From positions 186,001 to 250,000 of the forward strand of contig NZ_JAMDGZ010000019.1 in NCBI RefSeq assembly GCF_028656935.1: a stretch of 64,000 bases of DNA. Direction: 5' to 3'. The notes under the pieces were generated by a model. The model was not told the origin of the DNA, made no database searches, and worked only from the letters and a program-made list of their open reading frames with translations. A program made the position numbers and the translations under genes. Source of the stretch: Pseudomonas rubra (GTDB lineage: Bacteria; Pseudomonadota; Gammaproteobacteria; Pseudomonadales; Pseudomonadaceae). Numbering within the stretch: the first letter of the stretch is position 1; every line of letters begins with the position of its first letter. This document shows positions 55,888-64,000 of this stretch, piece after piece.

Positions 55888-57642
55888 TTGGCATTGACGA
55901 TTCTTGGCCTGTCCGGCGCCCTTAGTCATGACCCTTCCGCGGCCCTGTACATCGACGGCAAGCTGATTGCCGCCGCTGAAGAAGAGCGCTTCGTGCGCGA
56001 TAAACATGCAAAGAACCGCATGCCCTACGAATCGGCGAAGTTCTGCCTGGAACAGGCCGGTATCAAGCCGTCCGACGTTGACGTGGTGGCGATCCCGTTC
56101 GCCCCGATCAGCCTGTTCGGTGAGGCTCGCTGGCACTACGCCAAGCGTTACTGGTACGCCCCGGACCGCGCCCTCGACGCGATCCTGATGGGCAACCGTC
56201 GCTACAAGCGCTACCGCAACAAGATCGTCTGGTGCCTGGAACAACTGGGTTTTGACCCCAAGAAGGTCAAGATCGAGCCGGTCGAGCACCACCTGGCTCA
56301 CGCCTCCAGTGCCTACCATTGCTCCGGCTTCAAGGAGAAGACCGCGATCCTCGGTATCGACGGCAAAGGCGAATACGCCACCACCTTCTTTGGCTATGGT
56401 GAAAACGGCAAGATCCACAAGATCAAGGAATTCTTCGATCCTGACTCGCTCGGCGGCCTGTATGGCGCGATCACCGAGTTCCTCGGTTTCGAAATGCTCG
56501 ATGGCGAGTTCAAGGTCATGGGCATGGCGCCTTATGGCGATGCCAGCAAGTATGACTTCTCGCGCCTGGCCTCGTTCGAGAACGGCGAGCTGGTCATCAA
56601 TACTGACTACGCCAACGTCATCGGCCTGCGTCGTTATAAAGAGAAGGGCAAAGGCTTCTACTTCTCGCCAAAACTGATCGAATGGCTGGGTCCCAAGCGC
56701 GAAGGCGACATCGCCGACGAGCCGTACATCCACTACGCCGCCAGCATGCAGGCGCTGTTCGAGAAGCTTGCCTTGCAGATGATCGACCACTACCTGGGCG
56801 ACATCCTCAAGGAAACCGGCAAGCTGGCCTTCGCCGGCGGTTGTGCGTTGAACGTCAAGCTCAACCAGAAGATCATTGCCCGTCCTGACCTCAAGGAGCT
56901 GTTCGTCCAGCCGGCTTCCGGCGACGCCGGTACCGCGGTCGGCGCTGCGGCCTATGTGTCCCACGCCCGTGGTGTGCCGGTCGAGAAGATGGAGCATGTC
57001 TACCTTGGCCCTGCGTACACCAACGAAGACGTGATTGCCGCCTGTGCCCGTCACCCGAGCCAGCCGAAATGGCGCAAGCTGGAGAACATGCCCGAGCAGA
57101 TCGCCAAGATCATGGTCGATGGCAACCCGGTAGCTTGGTTCCAGGGCCGCATGGAGTTCGGTCCACGTGCCCTCGGCGGTCGTTCGATCATTGGTTGCCC
57201 GAGTGTGGAAGGCGTTGCCGACCGCATCAACCACCAGATCAAGTTCCGCGAGCGCTGGAGGCCTTTCTGCCCGTCGATGCTCGACACCGTTGCGCCGCAG
57301 ATGATCAAGATCGATCATCCGGCGCCGTTCATGACCTTCACTTTCGAAGTCGCCGAAGAGTGGAAAACCCGTGTGCCGGAAGTCGTCCATGAAGACGGCA
57401 CTTCGCGGGCTCAGGTGCTTAAACGCGAGTATAATCCGCGCTACTACGACATGATGAAGGCTCTGGAAACCCTGACAGGTAATGGCGTGTCGCTGAATAC
57501 CTCGCTCAACCGTCGTGGCGAACCAATGATTTGTTCGCCGACCGATGCGTTGAACATGTTCTTCGGCTCGGACCTGCAGTATTTGATCATGGAAGATATT
57601 CTGGTGATCAAAGAGGGTGCACAGGAATATGTTGACGCATGA
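55888..57642 (+). CDS. wapO: Carbamoyltransferase (NodU/CmcH family), probable LPS core carbamoyltransferase
   Basis: A 584-residue protein. The N-terminal Kae1-like domain starts LTILGLSGALSHDPSAALYIDGKLIAAAEEERF, with the family motif VEHHLAHASSAYHCSGF (metal-binding His residues) and GIDGKGEYATTFFG. The C-terminal domain has GRMEFGPRALGGRSIIG and REYNPRYYDMMKALE. It transfers carbamoyl groups from carbamoyl phosphate through a carbamoyl-adenylate. In Pseudomonas the orthologous gene beside the core genes carbamoylates heptose II of the LPS inner core, hence the symbol, given with caution. The start is TTG at 55888 with GAAGAGG upstream; 55828 is also in frame but lies across the promoter. 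It overlaps the next gene by 14 bp. Confidence 0.87.
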   Translation: MALTILGLSGALSHDPSAALYIDGKLIAAAEEERFVRDKHAKNRMPYESAKFCLEQAGIKPSDVDVVAIPFAPISLFGEARWHYAKRYWYAPDRALDAILMGNRRYKRYRNKIVWCLEQLGFDPKKVKIEPVEHHLAHASSAYHCSGFKEKTAILGIDGKGEYATTFFGYGENGKIHKIKEFFDPDSLGGLYGAITEFLGFEMLDGEFKVMGMAPYGDASKYDFSRLASFENGELVINTDYANVIGLRRYKEKGKGFYFSPKLIEWLGPKREGDIADEPYIHYAASMQALFEKLALQMIDHYLGDILKETGKLAFAGGCALNVKLNQKIIARPDLKELFVQPASGDAGTAVGAAAYVSHARGVPVEKMEHVYLGPAYTNEDVIAACARHPSQPKWRKLENMPEQIAKIMVDGNPVAWFQGRMEFGPRALGGRSIIGCPSVEGVADRINHQIKFRERWRPFCPSMLDTVAPQMIKIDHPAPFMTFTFEVAEEWKTRVPEVVHEDGTSRAQVLKREYNPRYYDMMKALETLTGNGVSLNTSLNRRGEPMICSPTDALNMFFGSDLQYLIMEDILVIKEGAQEYVDA

Positions 57643-58531
57643 GTTTCTGATCAGCGTAGTTGTTCCTACTTACAACTACGCGCGGGTACTGCCACGGGCG
57701 CTGGATTCGGTTCTGGACCAGTGGGCAGACGATCTTGAGTTGATCGTGGTCAACGATGGATCCAAAGATGATACCGGTTCAGTGTTAGCGGGCTATCAAG
57801 CCCGTTATCCACAGGTGTGCGTCATCGATCAGGTCAATGCCGGCGCTGCTGTGGCGCGCAACAAGGGTATTGCCCAGGCGCGTGGACGCTATGTGTTGTT
57901 GCTGGATGCGGACGACGAACTGATGCCCGAGGCTATTGCCGTGCTGCGTGCCACCTTGCAGGCCAATCCTGGCGTCGGCATGGTCCTGGGCGGGCAAATC
58001 TCCGTTTATCCAGACGGTAGCGAGCGGCTGCGCCTGCCTACACCGGTGCCGAAGGCGCCGGCGCGGGACCTGGCGCGCCAGTACCTGTTGCAAAAGCGGA
58101 TTTCGGTCTCGCATTGCTGCACCTTGTTCGCTCGCGAGCTGTTGTTGCGTCGCCCTTATCCGGAAGCCTTGCGTACTGGCGAGGATATTCCGGTGTTTGC
58201 CTATCTGGTGGTCAATGCCCGGGTGGCGGTGACCAACGAGCCTCTGGCGCGTATCTACAAGCACGCTGACAGTCTGCGGCACAACCGCGAGAACGAAGAG
58301 GAGTACGCATTGGGCATGGTTCGCGAGGTGTTCGCCAGCTTGCCTGAAGAGTGCCAGTCGCTGAGTGTTCGCTATAAGGCGCAACGCTACCTCTCACTGT
58401 TTCGGGCGGCCTTGCTGTCGGGAGACGGCTCTGCCGCACGGCGTTTTTATGCTCGGGCCTTGCGCCTGAGTCCGTTGCAGGCCTTGCGCTGGACGTACCT
58501 ACGCAAGGCTACGCGTCTGATCATGGTGTAG
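57629..58531 (+). CDS. Family 2 glycosyltransferase
   Basis: A 300-residue GT-A enzyme. It begins ISVVVPTYNYARVLPRALDSVLDQ, the family 2 opening, then VVNDGSKDDTGSVLAGY (nucleotide-binding Asp), AAVARNKGIAQARGRYVLLLDADDEL (DxD-type motif DAD) and RTGEDIPVFAYL (the general base region ED). Two C-terminal helices are basic. Start ATG 57629 has AGGA upstream and overlaps the carbamoyltransferase gene by 14 bp; GTG 57617 is an alternative. By position it acts on LPS core or a linked surface sugar, but donor and acceptor are unknown. Confidence 0.88.
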   Translation: MLTHEFLISVVVPTYNYARVLPRALDSVLDQWADDLELIVVNDGSKDDTGSVLAGYQARYPQVCVIDQVNAGAAVARNKGIAQARGRYVLLLDADDELMPEAIAVLRATLQANPGVGMVLGGQISVYPDGSERLRLPTPVPKAPARDLARQYLLQKRISVSHCCTLFARELLLRRPYPEALRTGEDIPVFAYLVVNARVAVTNEPLARIYKHADSLRHNRENEEEYALGMVREVFASLPEECQSLSVRYKAQRYLSLFRAALLSGDGSAARRFYARALRLSPLQALRWTYLRKATRLIMV

Positions 58532-58538
58532 AAATTTC

Positions 58539-60020
58539 ATGGGTATGGTTGTTGGCAGGATGGATGCAGGATTAATTTCATACATATCAAGGATGGTCAG
58601 CACCTACCCGGTTCGACTGGCATTTGCGGGCAGTCTGTTACTTTCTTTGATCGCTGTGCTGGGCGTAGTGACGGTGGGGCGCGACGCGACGTTGTACCTG
58701 GACATCGCACGGCAGGTAAGCGAGCAGGGGCCAAAGGTCGCTTGGCGTGCTTTTGACTGGCCCTGGTTTCCGCTGCTGCTTGCAGGAACGCACAAGCTTT
58801 TTGGTCTGTCACTGGAGTTGAGTGCCTATGTTTGGTGCGCTCTGTTCATGGCGGGTACTTGCGCATTGCTGGTGGACTGTGTACGTCAACGAGTTCCGCA
58901 GGCCGCTGGCTGGGCGTGCCTGTTGGTGCTGGCGATGCCAGCGGTCAATCAGTTTCGCAATGACATCATTCGTGAGTTCGGCTTCTGGTTCTTCTGTGTC
59001 CTGGCGCTGTGGCTGGTCATGCACTGGCAAGCGCGAGGCGGCTGGTTGCGGGCCGCTTGCATTCACCTGGCAATTGGTGCTGCCGCGCTGTTTCGCCTGG
59101 AGGCATTGATGTTGCTGCCTGCCCTGGGCCTGTGGCAATTGACTGGCTTGCGTGAGCGGCAGAACTGGCGGAGTTTTGCCCAGTTCCTGATGTTGCCGTT
59201 GCTGGCCGGTGTTTTGGCCCTGGCGGTGTTGCTGGTGCAGGGTGGTGTATCCTCAGTGCGTCTGGAGACCTACTTGGGTCTGATCAATCCCCAGCGTGTG
59301 GTAGGGGCGTTCAACATGCTGTCGCAGCAATTTGCCGACAGCCTGACCTATAAATTTTCGAAGGATGAAGCTGGCCGGATCGTGTTTTTCGGCTTGCTGG
59401 CCGCCGTGCTGATCAAGTTCGTGACCTTGATGGGGCCGTTTTCCTTGCCGTTCCTGCATCGCAGCAGTTGGCAGGCGCTGCGCACCTATGGCCGCGAGTA
59501 TCAGCCGTTTGCCTGGGTTGCCGGTCTGTACCTGATCATCCTGATGGTGTTCTTCGTGGTTCTGCAGTTCATGAACTCCAGGTACCTGAGCTTCCTCAAT
59601 CTGATGGTATTACCGCTGCTGGCCATTGCCCTGATGCAGTTCGCCCGGAACTTCCCGCGTCTGGGCAAAGTGCTGGTGGCGATCGCGCTGCTGGTAATGT
59701 TGGCCAACGTGATTTCCACAGGTGCACGCAAGACCCAGTACGTTGACGCCGGGCACTGGATCGCTGCCAATATCGACCCACAGGCGGCTACTTACTTCGA
59801 AGATGGTCGTATCAGCTACTACGCTGGTCGAGGCTATTTCGGGATATTGCCACGCGAGGAGGCGTTGTCTGACGAGCACGTCAGCACCTACCGTTACTTT
59901 GCCATCGAAGCGCGTGCCGATGAGCCGTGGCTGGCTGCCTGGCTTGAGAAGCATCATCTAAGGGTGCTGTCGAGTTTTGCCAATCGCAAGGGCGCCACAG
60001 TGCTGGTGATCGGCAAGTAG
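58539..60020 (+). CDS. Polytopic membrane protein, dolichyl-phosphate-mannose-transferase/GT39-like or O-antigen-related
   Basis: A 493-residue protein with about 10-12 hydrophobic helices. Near the N-terminus it has TVGRDATLYLDIARQVSEQGPKVAWRAFDWPWFPLLLAG, resembling the periplasmic Asp-bearing loop of ArnT/PMT-type lipid-linked sugar transferases (GRDxxxY). A soluble C-terminal domain of about 100 residues follows the last helix. It lies 7 bp behind the glycosyltransferase gene, so it belongs to the same operon and likely uses a polyprenyl-linked sugar. The start is uncertain: ATGs at 58539, 58545, 58560 and 58593 are in frame and none has a good ribosome binding site. Its stop nearly meets the convergent kinase gene. 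Confidence 0.75.
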   Translation: MGMVVGRMDAGLISYISRMVSTYPVRLAFAGSLLLSLIAVLGVVTVGRDATLYLDIARQVSEQGPKVAWRAFDWPWFPLLLAGTHKLFGLSLELSAYVWCALFMAGTCALLVDCVRQRVPQAAGWACLLVLAMPAVNQFRNDIIREFGFWFFCVLALWLVMHWQARGGWLRAACIHLAIGAAALFRLEALMLLPALGLWQLTGLRERQNWRSFAQFLMLPLLAGVLALAVLLVQGGVSSVRLETYLGLINPQRVVGAFNMLSQQFADSLTYKFSKDEAGRIVFFGLLAAVLIKFVTLMGPFSLPFLHRSSWQALRTYGREYQPFAWVAGLYLIILMVFFVVLQFMNSRYLSFLNLMVLPLLAIALMQFARNFPRLGKVLVAIALLVMLANVISTGARKTQYVDAGHWIAANIDPQAATYFEDGRISYYAGRGYFGILPREEALSDEHVSTYRYFAIEARADEPWLAAWLEKHHLRVLSSFANRKGATVLVIGK

Positions 60021-60021
60021 T

Positions 60022-60684
60022 TCAGTCAAGCAACTGGCGCAATGTGTTGAGTAGGCGGGGTCGGGGTTTTTCCTGACCCTGCTCCAGTTCCTCGCGGTAG
60101 CCTTCGAGGAAGGCGGCGCCATTGTCATCGCCCAGCAACCATTGGCGGTCTTCGGTGTAGCGCAACACATGGCGAAAATTTCGCACGCGTTGGCGCTCGC
60201 TGAGGGGACGGCTCTGGCGTTGCAAGTCGGCTAGATCGATCAGGCCCAGCTCGCGCTCTGGCGTCAGCACCACGTTGCCAAGGTGCAACGACCTGAAATA
60301 GATACCCAGGTTATGCAAATGGGCAATGAAATGCCCCAGCTGGGCCCGCAACGTTTGCGCGCCTTCCTGCTTGTGCAGGAGCTGGCGCAGGGTTTCGCCG
60401 GCCAGTGGTGCGTAGTAGACCGCGTCACGCTGGATGCTGGGGATGCGGTACACACCAATCACCTCGGGGCTGGGCACCCCCAGTTGTCGCAGCGCCTGGG
60501 CGTTGTTGGCAAAGCGCCGGGCGTAGGGATAGAGCAGTGCCGAGCTAAGCAGGCGCTTGCGCCGGAACAGCTTGAGCATCCGCCCGTCATGCAAGCGCAG
60601 CACCTTGTCGCCGGAGCCGTCGGCCTCCAGCACGTGCGCACCCTCGCGCAACGACATGTAGGTGGTGTGATCCATTGCTTGCAT
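60022..60684 (-). CDS. InaA/LPS-kinase-like protein (also called toluene tolerance protein)
   Basis: A 220-residue protein with a small protein-kinase-like fold. Seen are HDGRMLKLFRRKRLLSSALLYPYARRF (conserved Lys), LGHFIAHLHNLGIYFRSLHLGNVVL (catalytic-loop-like His...Asn) and ELGLIDLADLQRQ (Asp in place of DFG). This matches the lipopolysaccharide kinase (Kdo/WaaP/InaA) group, found next to msbA and waaL in Pseudomonas. It may phosphorylate core sugars or a related envelope substrate. The catalytic loop reads SLHLGN rather than HxD, so activity needs proof. It is on the opposite strand from its neighbours. Confidence 0.78.
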   Translation of the reverse strand: MQAMDHTTYMSLREGAHVLEADGSGDKVLRLHDGRMLKLFRRKRLLSSALLYPYARRFANNAQALRQLGVPSPEVIGVYRIPSIQRDAVYYAPLAGETLRQLLHKQEGAQTLRAQLGHFIAHLHNLGIYFRSLHLGNVVLTPERELGLIDLADLQRQSRPLSERQRVRNFRHVLRYTEDRQWLLGDDNGAAFLEGYREELEQGQEKPRPRLLNTLRQLLD

Positions 60685-60809
60685 GCTTAACCTCCGCTCA
60701 GAAGCCGACTATCTTAACTGACTTGCCACAGGGCCGCCTGCCGTTGGTTTCATTGGGGAAAAAAGGCGCTGTGATATGATTCCCCCCTCATTGTTATGTG
60801 CGGATTCCC

Positions 60810-62630
60810 ATGAGCAGTCCTGAACCACGCCCCCAGTCCACGTTGGCGATCTATTTCCGCCTGCTGGCTTATGTGCGGCCCTATATCGGGCTGTTCTTGC
60901 TGAGCATCCTGGGCTTTCTGATTTTTGCCTCGACTCAGCCGATGCTGGCCTACATCCTCAAATATTTCGTCGATGGCCTGGCTAATCCGGAGGCCCGCCT
61001 GTTCCCCGGTAATCCTTACCTGGGCGAGTTGCAACTGCTGCAGGCGGTACCCCTGCTGATTGTTGCAATCGCTGTCTGGCAAGGTGTGGGCTCGTTTCTG
61101 GGTAACTTCTTTCTTGCCCGCGTTTCGCTTGGCCTGGTCCATGACCTGCGAGTCGTCCTGTTCAACAAACTGCTGGACCTGCCCAACCAGTATTTTGACA
61201 AAAACAACTCTGGCCACCTGATTTCCCGAATCACCTTCAACGTCACCATGGTGACCGGCGCGGCAACCGATGCGATCAAGGTGGTGATTCGTGAGGGCAT
61301 GACCGTTGTGTTCCTGTTCTGCACCTTGTTGTGGATGAACTGGAAGCTCACCCTGGTGATGGTTGCCATCCTGCCCATCATTGCCTTGATGGTCAGCAGC
61401 ACCAGCCGCAAGTTTCGCAAGCAGAGCAAAAAGATCCAGGTGTCCATGGGCGACGTCACCCATGTGGCCTCCGAAACCATCCATGGCTACCGCGTGGTCC
61501 GTAGTTTCGGCGGTGAAGGCTACGAGAAGTCGCGTTTTCAGCAGGCCAGCCAGAGCAACACCGACAAGCAGTTGTCAATGACCAAGACGGGCGCTGTCTA
61601 TACCCCGACACTGCAGTTGGTGACCTACAGTGCCATGGCCGTGGTGATGTTCCTGGTGCTGTTGCTGCGTGGAGAGGCCTCGGCCGGTGATCTGGTTGCC
61701 TACATCACCATGGCGGGTTTGCTGCCCAAGCCGATTCGCCAGCTTTCCGAAGTCAGCTCTACCATTCAGCGCGGCGTGGCCGGCGCCGAAAGCATTTTTG
61801 AACAACTGGATGAAGCCCCGGAAGTCGACAACGGCACCCTCGAGCGCGACCGTCTGGAGGGGCGCCTTGAAGTGCGCAATCTCAGCTTCCAGTACCCCGG
61901 TACCGAGAAAAAGGTATTGGACGACATCAGCTTCGTCGTTGAACCGGGGCAGATGGTTGCCCTGGTCGGGCGTTCCGGCAGTGGCAAGTCGACCCTGGCC
62001 GGATTGATCCCGCGTTTCTACCAGCATGAGCAGGGGCAGATCCTGCTCGATGGCGAAGAGGTCCAGGCTTTCACCCTGCGTAGCCTGCGCCGCCAGATTG
62101 CTCTGGTGACCCAGCAGGTAACCTTGTTCAACGACACGGTGGCCAACAACATCGCGTACGGTGATCTGGCAGGTGCCCCGATCGAGGCGATCAAGCAGGC
62201 CGCCTCCGAAGCGTATGCCGATGAGTTCATCAACAAGATGCCGCAAGGCTACCAGACGCTGGTGGGGGAGAACGGCGTGCTGTTGTCCGGTGGCCAGCGC
62301 CAGCGCCTGGCGATTGCCCGCGCGCTGCTCAAGGACGCGCCACTGCTGATTCTTGACGAGGCGACGTCGGCACTTGATACCGAATCGGAGCGGCATATCC
62401 AGGCGGCGCTGGACCACGTGGTCAAGAATCGCACCACCCTGGTTATCGCCCACCGTCTGACCACCATTGAAAAGGCCGACCTGATTCTGGTCATGGAAGA
62501 GGGGCGGATCGTCGAGCGAGGCACGCATGTGCAGTTACTGGCGCAGAACAGCCATTACGCCCGTCTGCATGCCAAGGAATTCGAGGAAGGTGGTGATTTG
62601 CAAGCGACACAAGCGATCGACGCATGTTGA
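60810..62630 (+). CDS. msbA: Lipid A/core flippase MsbA (ABC transporter)
   Basis: A 606-residue fused ABC half-transporter. Six membrane helices occupy residues 20-320 (LAYVRPYIGLFLLSILGFLIFASTQPMLAYILKYFVDG, DLPNQYFDKNNSGHLISRITFNVTMV). The nucleotide-binding domain has Walker A VGRSGSGKST, Q-loop VTQQVTLFNDTV, signature LSGGQRQRLAIARALL and Walker B PLLILDEATSALD, and the H-loop in VIAHRL. It moves lipid A-core across the inner membrane. Start ATG 60810 is used; GTG 60798 adds four residues. It overlaps mig-14 by 7 bp. Length is close to that of P. aeruginosa MsbA (603). Confidence 0.95.
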   Translation: MSSPEPRPQSTLAIYFRLLAYVRPYIGLFLLSILGFLIFASTQPMLAYILKYFVDGLANPEARLFPGNPYLGELQLLQAVPLLIVAIAVWQGVGSFLGNFFLARVSLGLVHDLRVVLFNKLLDLPNQYFDKNNSGHLISRITFNVTMVTGAATDAIKVVIREGMTVVFLFCTLLWMNWKLTLVMVAILPIIALMVSSTSRKFRKQSKKIQVSMGDVTHVASETIHGYRVVRSFGGEGYEKSRFQQASQSNTDKQLSMTKTGAVYTPTLQLVTYSAMAVVMFLVLLLRGEASAGDLVAYITMAGLLPKPIRQLSEVSSTIQRGVAGAESIFEQLDEAPEVDNGTLERDRLEGRLEVRNLSFQYPGTEKKVLDDISFVVEPGQMVALVGRSGSGKSTLAGLIPRFYQHEQGQILLDGEEVQAFTLRSLRRQIALVTQQVTLFNDTVANNIAYGDLAGAPIEAIKQAASEAYADEFINKMPQGYQTLVGENGVLLSGGQRQRLAIARALLKDAPLLILDEATSALDTESERHIQAALDHVVKNRTTLVIAHRLTTIEKADLILVMEEGRIVERGTHVQLLAQNSHYARLHAKEFEEGGDLQATQAIDAC

Positions 62631-63520
62631 GTGCTCTGCGCTGGTGGCGTGAACGTGGCTGGAACGAGATCGACCAACAACGCTATGCCGAAGCCTGGCA
62701 GCAGTTCGGCGGCAGTGTCGCGACCCATCCGCAGGTGGTGGAGCGGCTGTCCGAGTTTGTTCAGGTGCCGGTGCGTTACCTGGGTTGGCACGTCGATGGC
62801 CAGTTAGTGGCGGCCATGCCTTGCTGGGGCCGGCATGTGGCCCTGGCCAAGGAGGTACTCAAGCGCGAAGGCAAGCGCAGCTTGCTGGACATGGGCAATG
62901 CCGAGATCATCCTGCCAGTATCGCCCGGCGTACAAGTGCCAGTGCGCCAGCGCATGCGATATGTCTCGGACCTCAATGCCGGGACGATCACCACCCTCAG
63001 GACACAGCCCGAAGGCCTGGCCATGGCCAGGGTGCCGGAAGACTACTCGAAGAAGTTTCGCTACAACCAGCGTCGTGAGCTGCGCCTGCTCGAGGAGGCC
63101 GGTGGTACGCTGCAACCCATGCAAGCGTTCTCGGCAACTGAGCAGGCGGCCATGTATACCGAGCTGTTCGAACGTCGCTGGGGCTTCGAGGTGCCGGGCA
63201 AGAAGGGGTTGGTCGAGGTCTTCAGCTTGATGCGCGAGTTCATGACGGGCTCTGTGGCGCTACTTGAGGGCGTGCCCGTGGCCATCCAGGTGCTCTACCG
63301 GGTGGAGGCTGCGCAATGGATATCGTTGGAGTACATCAATGGTGGTGTTGATCCGCAAAGTCGTGAATTCAGCCCCGGCAGCGTACTCAGCTTCGTCAAT
63401 ACCCAGCAGGCCTGGGACGATGCCAGGGCGCTTGGCAAGCCGCTGCGCTACTCCTTTGGCCGCGCCGACCGTGAATACAAGGACCGCTGGTGCCACACGG
63501 TCCCGGTTCATCAGGTTTAA
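62624..63520 (+). CDS. mig-14: Mig-14 family protein
   Basis: A 298-residue protein of the Mig-14 family, with a GNAT-like fold in the second half. It starts LSALRWWRERGWNEIDQQRYAEAWQQFGGSVATHPQVVE, the typical N-terminus. It has YVSDLNAGTITTLRTQPEGLAMARVPEDYSKKFRYNQRRELRLLEEAGG and YINGGVDPQSREFSPGSVLSFVN. In Salmonella and P. aeruginosa Mig-14 contributes to resistance to antimicrobial peptides; it is a membrane-associated inner-face protein. The start overlaps the msbA stop by 7 bp, implying coupled translation. The gene order msbA, mig-14, dnpA matches Pseudomonas core clusters. Confidence 0.9.
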   Translation: MLSALRWWRERGWNEIDQQRYAEAWQQFGGSVATHPQVVERLSEFVQVPVRYLGWHVDGQLVAAMPCWGRHVALAKEVLKREGKRSLLDMGNAEIILPVSPGVQVPVRQRMRYVSDLNAGTITTLRTQPEGLAMARVPEDYSKKFRYNQRRELRLLEEAGGTLQPMQAFSATEQAAMYTELFERRWGFEVPGKKGLVEVFSLMREFMTGSVALLEGVPVAIQVLYRVEAAQWISLEYINGGVDPQSREFSPGSVLSFVNTQQAWDDARALGKPLRYSFGRADREYKDRWCHTVPVHQV

Positions 63521-63523
63521 AGC

Positions 63524-64000
63524 ATGAGCGCGCGTAAACAACGGCTGTTGAAGGCTCATCGACGCAACAAGCGCCTGATGCTGGTGGCTGCGCTGGTGGT
63601 GTTGGTGGGCCTGGGCGTGACACTGGCCTGGTGGCTGGTGCCGATTCTCATGTTGGTGGGCTGGATCGCCCACGAGGCCTGGTTTGCAGATCACCTGTTC
63701 TACCGCGGTAGTGACGACTATCAGTATCTGTTCCCGGAAGATGTTCAGCAGCAGTCGGTATTGCTGAATGCAGGCAAGGTGCAGTTGAGCGCTACCTTGG
63801 CCGAAGGCGAAACCCTGGTCCTGGCCGTACGGGTTCAGTGCCGATGGCTTGGGCGCTGGCTCGACCCTTACGTCGAAGTCGGTGACGACCGTCAGGACTT
63901 CGAGCGTGGTGTTGCCGGCCTGCGTTTCCTCAACCTGTCCGGTCAGCGCGAAACACTGGAGCGCGGGGCGTTGAGCCTGCGTGGGCGTTATTGCCGGCTC
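63524..64000 (+). CDS. dnpA: DnpA-like de-N-acetylase (3' truncated by window edge)
   Basis: The first 159 codons are visible and open at base 64000. The N-terminus is basic (SARKQRLLKAHRRNKR), then a pair of hydrophobic helices (MLVAALVVLVGLGVTLAWWLVPILMLVGWIAHEAW), and a beta-rich domain (LQLSATLAEGETLVLAVRVQCRWLGRWLDPYVEVGDDRQDFERG). This matches the start of P. aeruginosa DnpA, a PIG-L-type de-N-acetylase linked to antibiotic tolerance. The catalytic PIG-L domain lies beyond the window and was not seen. It begins 3 bp after the mig-14 stop. Confidence 0.8.
   Translation, partial: MSARKQRLLKAHRRNKRLMLVAALVVLVGLGVTLAWWLVPILMLVGWIAHEAWFADHLFYRGSDDYQYLFPEDVQQQSVLLNAGKVQLSATLAEGETLVLAVRVQCRWLGRWLDPYVEVGDDRQDFERGVAGLRFLNLSGQRETLERGALSLRGRYCRL

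Overview
The window looks like chromosomal DNA of a fluorescent pseudomonad, most likely of the Pseudomonas putida group. Reasons: high GC with strong GC3 bias; the gene order chpA-chpC ... bioA ... rhlE ... ahcY-metF ... metK-tkt-epd-pgk-fba-cfcR ... putA/putP ... LPS core genes; a beta/gamma-proteobacterial SAH riboswitch; and many REP palindromes of two sequence families (core GCGGGGCAAGCCCGCTCCTAC and core GC[C/T]GGCAAGCC[G/A]GCTCCCACA). No tRNA, rRNA, insertion sequence, prophage or CRISPR array was seen.

Layout. 1-2929: end of the Pil-Chp chemotaxis operon (ChpA-type CheA, cut by the left edge, and ChpC-type CheW). 2985-9321: HlyIII protein, rsmE, bioA, an exported flavin amine oxidase with a histone-like tail, and a cytochrome b561/YceI pair. 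9386-24441: rhlE, a periplasmic solute-binding protein, then SAM-cycle genes. ahcY lies behind a SAH riboswitch and is followed by metF. About 8.7 kb further on come metK and an ArsR-methyltransferase fusion (SahR-like) with a perfect 26-bp operator-like palindrome upstream. Between these sit a thioesterase, an antiporter, a DMT permease, a MAPEG protein, mltA, a lipid-anchored cytochrome c', a DUF1090 protein and ligB. 24701-33170: central carbon cluster tkt-epd-pgk-(two small lipoproteins)-fba, followed by the c-di-GMP response regulator cfcR. 33211-47472: mixed housekeeping and hypothetical genes, including a YccS-type FUSC protein, a BaiN-type flavoprotein, dbpA, an MdtD-like exporter, an extra TldD/PmbA pair and an acyl-CoA dehydrogenase. 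47529-53320: divergent putA and putP, whose intergenic region carries six GTTGCA motifs matching the known PutA operator. 53447-54283: rlmJ. 55888-64000: LPS core / envelope cluster (carbamoyltransferase, glycosyltransferase, polytopic membrane protein, InaA-type kinase, msbA, mig-14, dnpA cut by the right edge).

The most distinctive part is a small AT-richer insertion between rlmJ and the LPS cluster (about 54290-55800). It encodes a colicin M-like, lipid II-degrading bacteriocin with a complete catalytic signature (D-x-Y-D-x5-H-R). Twelve bp downstream is a 138-residue protein with four predicted membrane segments, a good candidate for a PmiA-type immunity protein. The bacteriocin frame extends upstream to a well-placed start at 55601, but an in-frame TAA (55521-55523) cuts off the N-terminal uptake region. 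The gene is therefore probably a recently inactivated toxin kept beside its immunity gene, unless the stop is read through or is a sequencing error.
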